Below, piece by piece: positions 1 to 7,400 of a stretch of DNA of 29,265 bases. Both the position numbers and the translations under genes were made by a program. Position 1 is the first letter of the stretch, and every line of letters starts with the position of its first letter. The stretch spans positions 1 to 29,265 of the forward strand of contig JBJXEA010000012.1 of assembly GCA_046155285.1 (NCBI GenBank), given 5' to 3'. This stretch comes from CAILHX01 sp046155285. Lineage in GTDB: Bacteria > Pseudomonadota > Gammaproteobacteria > Burkholderiales > Methylophilaceae. The notes under the pieces were generated by a model, which was not told where the DNA came from, searched no databases, and saw nothing but the letters and a program-made list of their open reading frames with translations.

Positions 1-148
1 CCGATAAATCCCTTGCAGAGGCGGTGAAAAAACTGAATCATAGACCCCGTAAGTGCCTAGACTATCGCACTCCCCATGAGGTCTTCCAAGAGGCTAAACG
101 TGGTGCGGTTGCAATGTGAATTCACCAAAATTGTGCGTTGAATCTCAA
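1..148 (+). mobile_element. IS30-family insertion sequence, right end (partial)
   Basis: The window opens inside an insertion sequence. The 3' end of its transposase gene stops at 119. After it, the sequence TTGAATCTCA near 138-147, read from the other strand as TGAGATTCAA, resembles the terminal inverted repeat of IS30-type elements. The exact outer base is uncertain by a few nucleotides because the left end lies outside the window and no target duplication can be compared. The element sits at the 3' end of the minus-strand accessory operon and interrupts the natural end of its last gene. Confidence 0.75.
3..119 (+). CDS. IS30-family transposase, C-terminal fragment (cut by window edge)
   Basis: Only the last 38 codons and the stop are in the window. 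They read through LNHRPRKCLDYRTPHEVF, the conserved C-terminal signature of IS30-family DDE transposases (normally NxRPRKxLxxxTPxEVF). The transposase would catalyse cut-and-paste or copy-out movement of the element. The start, the DDE catalytic triad and the N-terminal helix-turn-helix lie upstream of base 1. It therefore cannot be said whether the full gene is intact. The frame is open to the edge and ends in a normal TGA. Confidence 0.88.
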   Translation, partial: DKSLAEAVKKLNHRPRKCLDYRTPHEVFQEAKRGAVAM

Positions 149-782
149 TTTGATCTAGGCCATAGAACTCACATATTCCTCTACGAAAATCTGATGAACC
201 ACCATAACTTGGATGACGAACAGTATGTAGTTTTAACCCAAAACGCTTTGAATATTTAAATGCATCTTGGCCTATAGCAACTATTTGTTTTATTCCAAAC
301 CATGATATTAGCGTTGCATTTAGATCTTCTACTGCGGTTAATTCTTTTGCCGTAAAACGTCGATTGGTTAAGGAACTATCTCTTTCATGGGGATGAAACG
401 GGAATACATTCCAAAATAGTGGTGGTTTAGGTACTCGACGAAGCGCATACCAGATTTCAGCAGCCGTTCTTTCGGCAACAACCTTACCATGAGTAGCCTT
501 AATCAAGTTTGCTGTTGGAAATAAGTTTCGTAGTTCAGACAAATGATATTCATCTGTAAGAGCTACCCCAGTTCGTCTTCCACCTCTATAACCTAAATCT
601 CGCCCCATCCAAATAGTATCAACTTCAATTGATAAAGCAGATAGCAGGTAGCTTTCTAGATTATTACAACGAGTTATAGCTGCTCCATCACTGTCGTGAA
701 TATTACATTCATCCCGATAGGGATTAAATACATTTGCAAGCTCAATATTAGATAATGCAGTAACGAAAATTTTGGGTGTCAT
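57..782 (-). CDS. Uracil-DNA glycosylase superfamily protein with IS-derived C-terminus
   Basis: Last gene of the five-gene minus-strand accessory operon. Family features visible are a glycine-rich motif-1 region GRDLGYRGGRRTG near residues 60-72, the segment WNVFPFHPHERD, a strand-like QIVAIGQDAF, and the motif-2-like RHPSYGG near residues 189-195. These match UDG-superfamily proteins, which excise bases from DNA. Motif 1 lacks the usual GExPG form, so substrate specificity cannot be assumed. The start ATG at 782 lies one base past the stop of the preceding gene and has a weak Shine-Dalgarno, so translational coupling is likely. Natural sequence seems to end around FYGL. The last roughly 30 residues are encoded by the IS30 end, antisense to its transposase, so the protein has an acquired tail. 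Activity is unknown. Confidence 0.8.
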   Translation of the reverse strand: MTPKIFVTALSNIELANVFNPYRDECNIHDSDGAAITRCNNLESYLLSALSIEVDTIWMGRDLGYRGGRRTGVALTDEYHLSELRNLFPTANLIKATHGKVVAERTAAEIWYALRRVPKPPLFWNVFPFHPHERDSSLTNRRFTAKELTAVEDLNATLISWFGIKQIVAIGQDAFKYSKRFGLKLHTVRHPSYGGSSDFRRGICEFYGLDQIEIQRTILVNSHCNRTTFSLLEDLMGSAIV

Positions 783-783
783 A

Positions 784-1986
784 TTATTTTTTAAGTAAGG
801 CAGTGAATGTCAACGAATGGTTGAGCATATCAACTGTAACTATACCCCCCCGATTTTCGGGCTTACATAACTCTCTAAATACTCGAAATCCATCAAGTAT
901 TGCCCTTTCCCATTGCCATAATGGACAAGACGCAACTTCATAGCCTTCGACCATACTCTGCACCTGTTTCAATAACCCATAATCAAGCTTGCCTATTTGA
1001 ACATTTTCGTAAAAGCCACGATTTTTTGCATGATTGAAAATCCAAGTAGCGATTCCTTCTTCGATAATAATCGCCCTGGCACCATCTTCGTTTTCATCTA
1101 TTTTGGGTTTAGATTTTCGTTTTACTTTCATTAAGGCTCTAATTACTGGAGACCATCCCAGATGCGCAACATAAGCTAAATGAAATACATCATGAAATCG
1201 ATAGTCGTCTGGCTCATTAATGTTATCTGTTAGTCGGTCGCCGATATATACTTCATTTAGACGTTGAACGACATACGAGTTACCCTGAACCTCACGTTCA
1301 ATAAACTCCATGGGAATTGATCTTGGTAATTGCTCATGTTCCAGACATTTGTCGTCAAATAGATTTAAATAAATCGGATTATCTCCCGGCCAGCGATCGT
1401 ATATTTTCGCAAGATTATCTCGAGCTATATCCTCAAACTTAAGCCTAAATGAGGTGCATACAAGTCCAAGCATTCCGAGCAATTGACCAAGTTGTAGAGT
1501 CACAGATTGAGTTTGCAGCGTAAGCTGTGGCTTTGCGCCATGATTAACAATTTCACTACTCATTACGGCTAATTCTTTTAGTAGTTCGTGCCTATTACTT
1601 TCTAGTTCGTTCCCATGCAAGGCTATAAGGCCGTCTATTTGGCGAAAATTTATATCTCCTGAGTTATTTTTTTTGGTTTCATCGAACCTATTACGCAAAT
1701 ACTCGAGACAGCAAAGACCCATTTGCTTGGGTTCTATTTTATTTACATTTGCAATCGCAAATAAATACCAAAGAGCATCCCCAATTTCTTCTCCTGCAAC
1801 TTCTGTTTCAGATTCGATAAGTTCGTCACGAGTAACCTTTTTTAAAGCGGATAATAAACTGCCAACTTCCCCAAAAAATCCATAGGCTAGTTTATTAGTC
1901 GAAGGAGTTGACGCAAACCGATCCGTTCCGTGTGCTTTTTCCGCATATTGAGCGATTGATAGTGCCGGTAGCTGAACGTTCGTCAT
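784..1986 (-). CDS. MazG-like nucleotide pyrophosphohydrolase with extra C-terminal module
   Basis: About 400 residues, much longer than single-domain MazG enzymes. The N-terminal part has the all-alpha NTP pyrophosphatase pattern: GEVGSL at about 39-44 and GEEIGDALWYL at about 65-75, supplying the metal-binding Glu/Glu/Asp set that hydrolyses (d)NTPs to monophosphate and PPi. A middle segment ending DNLAKIYDRWPG (about 190-202) looks like the final helix of a second MazG-like unit. The C-terminal 150 residues carry YRFHDVFHLA (about 262-271) and DENEDGARAIIIEEG (about 297-311), rich in His, Asp and Glu. That module is known from annotated pyrophosphohydrolase-family proteins but its role is not defined. 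I chose ATG 1986 because AAAGG lies seven bases upstream. An in-frame ATG at 2001 would add five residues. It lies between the Nmad2 and UDG genes. Confidence 0.78.
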   Translation of the reverse strand: MTNVQLPALSIAQYAEKAHGTDRFASTPSTNKLAYGFFGEVGSLLSALKKVTRDELIESETEVAGEEIGDALWYLFAIANVNKIEPKQMGLCCLEYLRNRFDETKKNNSGDINFRQIDGLIALHGNELESNRHELLKELAVMSSEIVNHGAKPQLTLQTQSVTLQLGQLLGMLGLVCTSFRLKFEDIARDNLAKIYDRWPGDNPIYLNLFDDKCLEHEQLPRSIPMEFIEREVQGNSYVVQRLNEVYIGDRLTDNINEPDDYRFHDVFHLAYVAHLGWSPVIRALMKVKRKSKPKIDENEDGARAIIIEEGIATWIFNHAKNRGFYENVQIGKLDYGLLKQVQSMVEGYEVASCPLWQWERAILDGFRVFRELCKPENRGGIVTVDMLNHSLTFTALLKK

Positions 1987-2007
1987 GACGAAGCCTTTCA
2001 TGGCTTA

Positions 2008-2640
2008 TTAGTTGGTAGGATGTGACCAGTCAGACCTTTCACGTTGCCACATATATGGTGACCCGAGATATCCTTGCAGATTAAGTGATTCAAACCAAGT
2101 AACAAATTCATGCACAAAGTTTTCAGGAAAATGTACTTTGTATCCACGCTTAACTCTTAATGTATGCCCATTAAAATCTAAAAATTGCTGGGGTACATTA
2201 ATTGCATTACTTCCCCAATAAGCAAATCTATTTGATATCAATACCCCCTCAGATTTTGTGTCGTTATTGATATTTCTTAAATTAGGAGACCCATCGGCGA
2301 GACTATGATGTGAATCTACCTGAAACCATTGGTCTTCAGCGTTACGATGGTAGATATTATCGCCAAATAGCTGCTTAACGCTTCCTGATCTAGAGGGTTT
2401 TTTATTTTCAAAACGAGGGGCATGCCAATATGTATCATAAGTCAAGATTTCATCGACTCGCATCACATAGATCAAACCAAGAATTTTTCGATCTTTAGTT
2501 GAAGATAAACCAACAACCCAATCTCCAACAGCGGCGAATTGCCTAATATCTGGTTTGCACGTGGCCAATGTACAGGTGCCAAAGAAGGGATTTGGAGCAA
2601 ATCCGTAGTCACGCGCAACTACATAAGAAAAGAGTCGCAT
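2008..2640 (-). CDS. Nmad2-type nucleotide-modification-associated protein
   Basis: 210 residues. The N-terminus, RLFSYVVARDYGFAPNPF followed by GTCTLATCKPDIR and a GDWV turn, is the hallmark of the Nmad2 family (nucleotide modification associated domain 2). That family was predicted from gene neighbourhoods to act with base-modification or nucleotide-processing enzymes. No biochemical activity is established for it as far as I know. No signal peptide or membrane segment is visible, so it is probably cytosolic. The ATG overlaps the TAA of the TIR-like gene by one base (TAATG), implying coupled translation. The next gene follows after about 20 bases. The family call rests on the recognisable N-terminal motif and the neighbours; function is inference. 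Confidence 0.75.
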   Translation of the reverse strand: MRLFSYVVARDYGFAPNPFFGTCTLATCKPDIRQFAAVGDWVVGLSSTKDRKILGLIYVMRVDEILTYDTYWHAPRFENKKPSRSGSVKQLFGDNIYHRNAEDQWFQVDSHHSLADGSPNLRNINNDTKSEGVLISNRFAYWGSNAINVPQQFLDFNGHTLRVKRGYKVHFPENFVHEFVTWFESLNLQGYLGSPYMWQRERSDWSHPTN

Positions 2641-3113
2641 TAACAGGTATATCGAGGTAGCACCCGTTCCTGAACATCATTTCCTTCGGAATCTTCACGA
2701 TTGTTAATTTTTCCTTCTATTGCATCTTTGACCCGTTCGCCTTGCCACCCCACAACGGCATCCGCATAACGATCTAGTGCTTCTGGAATATCACATGCTG
2801 ATTCCCCATGATCCCAAACACCTACGATACGTTTACCTAATTTTTCAGCATATTCAATTTCCCATGCAACCCATTCACTGTGACGCGTCTCAGGAGAAAT
2901 GAGAACAACCAATACTGATGCCCATTGAATTCTAGGAGCCAAAATTTGCGATTTTATATATTCAGGGCTAGTGGCTTCATTTGGCTTGCCGCTATGTATG
3001 GAGCCGTCCGATACCTCCATTCCGGCATTGTTAAGCAATGCTTTTAGGGGGTCTAAGCGATGATCATCTTTATTAACATGACTTATGAATATATTTCGTT
3101 TTTCATTGGCCAT
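2640..3113 (-). CDS. TIR-like protein of the ThsB / DUF1863 (MTH538) type
   Basis: 157 residues with a flavodoxin-like TIR-like fold. Strand A is NIFISHVNKDD (residues 7-17). Strand C is ASVLVVLISPET. The characteristic SEWVAWEIEYA at 79-89 follows, placing Glu85 as the candidate catalytic or ligand-contacting acid, then KRIVGVWDHG. Proteins of this type include ThsB of Thoeris anti-phage systems, which makes a nucleotide signal from NAD+ on infection. That activity is family knowledge and is not shown here. A good GGAGG lies five bases before the ATG. The neighbour upstream in the operon is a SLATT membrane protein, a common effector partner for nucleotide-signal producers. No ThsA-like (SIR2 or SLOG) gene is present, so this is not a standard Thoeris locus. 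Confidence 0.85.
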   Translation of the reverse strand: MANEKRNIFISHVNKDDHRLDPLKALLNNAGMEVSDGSIHSGKPNEATSPEYIKSQILAPRIQWASVLVVLISPETRHSEWVAWEIEYAEKLGKRIVGVWDHGESACDIPEALDRYADAVVGWQGERVKDAIEGKINNREDSEGNDVQERVLPRYTC

Positions 3114-3159
3114 ACAAGCCTCCGATAAAATTTAGATATTTATAGAACCTACTTTTTAT

Positions 3160-3681
3160 TCACTTTGTTCGCCCTTGCGTCGCATTTCGTTTCGTTTCAT
3201 TAAACCAATTTGCATGTTCCGTTGATACGTGCTCTTCAACTCTCTCAGCCAATGTCACTAGCCTTTCATCTTGAGACTGATTTTTATATGGACCTGCTGA
3301 AGATAGAAAAAGATATTTTTCGTGCTTTAGTCGCTCGGCCGTCGCTCTGTACATTACCCATAAAACCGAATATTGATTCATATGCTGAATGCCCTCCAAA
3401 ATGGCTATCGATGCCCCTGCTACGGCAGTAGACCATTTTGCAATTTCAGTCTCTAGATTACTTAATATGGGTATTAGTACGGCTAAAGATATCTGGATAA
3501 GTTTTAATACCTTATAAAGTTTTTGGCAATAGCCACTTTTCTTGTCGTACCACTCTAATTGTTGCTCTAACCGATGCCAAGCAGGAGATGAAGCCGTCCA
3601 TGTAGGTATGTCAAACGGAGGGTATAAAGTCTCAGAATTTGAATTAGCCAACTCGCCTCCTAATTTAGGAATTACCCGCAC
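3160..3681 (-). CDS. SLATT-domain (DUF4231) membrane protein
   Basis: Up to 173 residues. A cytosolic helical start with AWHRLEQQLEWYDKKS (about 34-49) leads into two hydrophobic segments at about 58-76 and 84-98. A long soluble helical tail follows, with YRATAERLKHEKYLF. This is the architecture of the SLATT superfamily, predicted to form membrane pores that kill or arrest the cell when triggered by a nucleotide signal. Two starts are possible. GTG 3681 overlaps the end of nrdJb and has GGAG five bases upstream. TTG 3651 follows a perfect AGGAGG and gives a protein ten residues shorter. It is the first gene of the accessory operon and shows no terminator or gap from nrdJb. It probably supplies the effector for the TIR-like gene 46 bases downstream. 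Confidence 0.8.
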   Translation of the reverse strand: MRVIPKLGGELANSNSETLYPPFDIPTWTASSPAWHRLEQQLEWYDKKSGYCQKLYKVLKLIQISLAVLIPILSNLETEIAKWSTAVAGASIAILEGIQHMNQYSVLWVMYRATAERLKHEKYLFLSSAGPYKNQSQDERLVTLAERVEEHVSTEHANWFNETKRNATQGRTK

Positions 3682-4394
3682 TTACTCTCCCCACAATTCA
3701 GGCACGTCAAACACCCATCCATGATGATGGCCGCCTTGGTGCTGCATTTGTTGCACAACTGCGCGCCGGGGGGGAAGCCCTCGTCGTTCTTGGGCTCATG
3801 GCTATGCTTTTCCATGTATTCCTTGCGCTTTTCATCAATCAGCTTCTGCTGATGCGCATCCGGCGCGGATTTTGCGAGCATGCCGATCTCTTGCAAATGC
3901 TGCTCCACGACCTCGCCGATCTCGGCCACCAGACTGGGGATGTATTTGCCACCCTTTTTGAAGTAGCCGCCGTTGGGGTCGAACACGCTGTGCAGCTCTT
4001 CCACCAGAAAGGTGACATCGCCACCCTTGCGGAACACGGCGGACATGACGCGGGTGAGCGCGACGATCCACTGGAAGTGCTCCATGTTCTTGGAGTTGAT
4101 GAATATCTCAAAAGGACGGCGGTGCTCTTGCGGTGTACCTTCGCCCACCACCACGTCGTTGATGGTGATGTAGAGCGCGTGCTCGGTGACCGGGGTTTTG
4201 ACCTTGTAGGTATTCCCCACCAGTTTTTCCGGACGGCTAAGTGGCTCGCTCATGTGGACTATCTTTCTGCGCTCCGCGGCGGCCTTCTCCCCGGCTGCAT
4301 GCTGCGCTGAGAGCGCCGCTTCAGCCGATGCGGCTTTGTCTTCTTCTGACAGGACTTGGTAGCCAGTGATTTTTTTTGCAATTTTTATGGTCAT
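3672..4394 (-). CDS. nrdJb: Class II ribonucleotide reductase accessory subunit NrdJb
   Basis: 240 residues. A TSCPD-type domain spans about 60-165 (PFEIFINSKNMEHFQWIVALTR). The C-terminus is Cys-rich, with Cys at 214, 217, 228, 231, 234 and 239, consistent with a zinc-ribbon plus the redox-active tail that re-reduces the active site. In split class II reductases, known from pseudomonads and relatives, NrdJa carries catalysis and NrdJb the tail functions. Here it lies 66 bp downstream of nrdJa in the same orientation, separated by a REP-like repeat. The start ATG has AAGGAG six bases upstream. Its stop overlaps the GTG start of the SLATT gene. Base composition differs sharply: the sampled line 3901-3960 is 35/60 G+C, whereas 2401-2460 in the island is 22/60. 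Confidence 0.88.
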   Translation of the reverse strand: MTIKIAKKITGYQVLSEEDKAASAEAALSAQHAAGEKAAAERRKIVHMSEPLSRPEKLVGNTYKVKTPVTEHALYITINDVVVGEGTPQEHRRPFEIFINSKNMEHFQWIVALTRVMSAVFRKGGDVTFLVEELHSVFDPNGGYFKKGGKYIPSLVAEIGEVVEQHLQEIGMLAKSAPDAHQQKLIDEKRKEYMEKHSHEPKNDEGFPPGAQLCNKCSTKAAIIMDGCLTCLNCGESKCG

Positions 4395-4409
4395 GTTTTT
4401 CTCCTTATT

Positions 4410-4461
4410 GTAGGAGGGGCGTCCTCGCCCCGATTAATCGCGCCGGGGGCGGCGCTCCTAC
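4410..4461. repeat. REP-like palindromic repeat between nrdJa and nrdJb
   Basis: Bounded by GTAGGAG and its inverse CTCCTAC. It contains two GC-rich hairpins: GGGGCG/CGCCCC at 4416-4431 and GCGCCG/CGGCGC at 4440-4455, around a central palindrome GATTAATC. This layout is typical of dispersed short palindromic (REP/MITE-like) elements of proteobacteria. One end touches the TAG stop of nrdJa. It may act as an mRNA-stabilising or attenuating structure between the two reductase genes. Confidence 0.7.
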
Positions 4462-7400
4462 TAGAATTTCCCGTAATAGCCTTCTTTCAGCGCATCGTAA
4501 AGATTGGCAGCAGAATGCATCTCGCCATCGTATTCAATCTCTTCGTTGCCTTTGGCTTCGACTACGGTGCCGTCTTCTAGCGTGAACTTGTAGGTGGTGT
4601 TTTCCAAGTCCTTCTCGGTGACCAGCACGCCCTGGAAGGCTTCCGGATTGAAGCGGAAGGTGGTGCAACCCTTCAAGCCCTTGTCATAGGCATACAGGTA
4701 GATGCTCTTGAAATCTTCAAAGTCATAGTCCGTGGGGACGTTGATGGTCTTGGAGATGGAGCTGTCTATCCACTTCTGCGCGGCGGCCTGGATATCCACG
4801 TGTGCTTTGGCCTGAATGGTGGAGGAATCGAGGAAGTAGTCCGGCAGTTTTTCCTCGTCGCTGGTGCCAAACGGCATGGCCTTGGGGTTAATCAACTCAC
4901 GATACGCCAGCAACTCGTAGGAGAACACGTCCACTTTCTCTTTACTCTTCTTGCCTTCGCGGATGACGTTGCGGTTGTAGTGGTGCGCGAACGATGGTTC
5001 GATGCCGTTGCTGGCGTTGTTAGCCAGCGACAAGGAAATCGTGCCAGTAGGCGCGATGGAAGAATGATGCGTGAAACGCACGCCTTTTTGCGCGATTTTT
5101 TTACGCAAATCTTCGGGGAATTGCTGCATATAACGGCTGTACAGCCCCAACAACACGCGGCCTTTGACTCTGTCGCCCACCACGATGCCGTCCGCAGCCA
5201 TTTCTGGGCGCTTCGCCAGCATGTCGGCAGTAATCTCGAACTCTTCATCCATCACTGGCGCTTCGCCTTTTTCTTCGGCCAGCTCCACACCGATTTCCCA
5301 GCCCACCTCGGCCATGACGCGGGTGACTTCGTCGGTAAAGGTGAGCGAATCGGCTTCGCCATAGCGCATCTTGAGCATGGTGAGGGTAGAACCCAGACCC
5401 AGATAGCCCATGCCGTGGCGGCGCTTGCGGGCGATTTCCACACGCTGTTGCTCCAGCGGCAAACCATTCACTTCCACCACGTTATCCAGCATGCGGGTAA
5501 AAGTCGCCACCACTTCGCGGTATTCGTCCCAATCGAAATAGGCGCTATCGGTAAATGGGTTGCGCACAAAGGTAGTGAGATTCACAGAACCCAGCAAACA
5601 TGCGCCATAGGGCGGCAAAGGTTGTTCGCCACAGTTATGCGCATAGATGCCATTAGCATCAAATGCATTCACGCCAGGAACTTGCACGTCATATACAGCT
5701 TCTACGCCATCGCTTGTAATACTTTCAACACGGGCAACAAAGCGTTCACGATTGAGTTCGCGGCGATAATTTGCCAGCAGCATTTGCAAACGCGCCGATT
5801 TGTCGCTGTCGGCGAAACCTATCAAGCTTTGATAGCGCAACAGATTGTCACCGCTGATGACCAGCTCATGTTGCGCTTGAGTCGCATATTCGCGGCTACC
5901 ACCACGCCCATCCGGCAACATAGCGCTACCAGCATCACGACGATTGCGATATAGCCGAGAGACCACACCCAAACGTAGCAGCATGCGCTGCGCTGCTTCT
6001 AATAGAGGCAAATCAGACTGTGCCAAGCGTATGCTTACACCTTTTTCTTGGCTGCCTTGCACGCTGCCATCGGCATCAAATAAGCCCCGCAAAAAACCAC
6101 GATAGAATGTGCTGGAAGCACGCTCCATGCGCGACGTGATATGTTTGTTGCCCGGTATCATGCCAACTTCTTCTGCCAAATCTTTGATAGCGGCGGTGGC
6201 GAGGCGATATTCATTACGACCTGCCACCGACATCCAACCGGCAAAATCGCTACGATGCGGCAATGTTTGTGCAGCAGCCAAGGCTTCGGCCATCATGGCC
6301 TGCGTGCCTTGTGGCAACATCGCTGCTGCGCCGTTAGCCACGGCTGCGGTTTGCCATACAGATAGCACGGCTTTGTCAGCCTTGAGCGTGCCATCACCCA
6401 CCAGCAAACCCAGCAAATAGCCTTGTTCACGGCTGTATTCACCCGCCCATTCAGCATTGGCGCGGTGGTCATGCAATACCACGCGATCACCTGCCACCAA
6501 CTCACTTGCAGCACACCACTCCACATCAGTGGAATAACGGGTAAAACGCGATACGCGTCGCACAAGGTGATCTGTAGTTAAGCGCAAGTTGTAGCCTTCA
6601 GTGGTTTGCAATTTAACTACCGGTTTGTCAGCAGTCTTGAAAAATCCCTCGGCACCTGTGAGGTGATCCTGCCCATCCACCCGTGCCAGAAAAGGAGTAC
6701 CAATCAAATCCGTCACTTGGCGTGAACCAGTAGCGGTATGCACCCAAGTATCTGCCGTCACACAAGGATTGGTCGCACGAATATTCTCGCAGAACCAGTT
6801 ATTGTTCATTTCATTGACGCGGTCTATGAGGATGAAGCCTGGCTCGGCATAATCGTAGGTGGAACTCATGATGACATCCCACAAACGGCGTGCCTTGATA
6901 ATTTTATAGACGCGGCAGGCAACCTTGCCAGCATCAGCGCCATCGTTGCGGGTGAGATATTTGCCCTTCACTGGCCACTCACGCCACACTACTTGGGTGT
7001 TGTCATCCAGCTTAAGCTCGTCCGCCTTGGCTTCTTTTTCAGTCACAGGGAAGGCCAGCTTCCATTCGCTATCGGCCTTGACGGCTTCCATAAACTCTTT
7101 GGTAATCAAGCAGGAGAGATTAAATTGGCGCAGGCGGCCATTCTCGCGCTTCACTTTCACGAAGTCTGCCACGTCAGGATGGGAGATGTCGAAAGTCGCC
7201 ATCTGCGCACCACGGCGTCCGCCAGCGGAGGACACGGTGAAGCACATCTTGTCGTAGATATCCATAAAAGAAAGCGGGCCGGAGGTGTAAGCCCCCGCGC
7301 CCGCCACAAACGCTCCCTTAGGGCGGAGCGTGGAGAACTCATAGCCGATGCCACAGCCAGCTTTGAGGGTCAAACCCGCTTCATGCACTTTTTCCAGAAT

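Noticed and set aside
2640..3681. Calling the TIR-like and SLATT pair a Thoeris system
   Set aside because: Thoeris requires ThsA (SIR2 or other NADase effector with SLOG); only the ThsB-like part is present and the partners differ.
3798..4310. Plus-strand open frame of 170 codons
   Set aside because: Antisense to nrdJb; composition reflects the complementary codons.
4800..5954. Long plus-strand open frame of 384 codons
   Set aside because: It is antisense to nrdJa and its intein, which have clear family motifs; the His- and Ala-rich translation has no recognisable domain.
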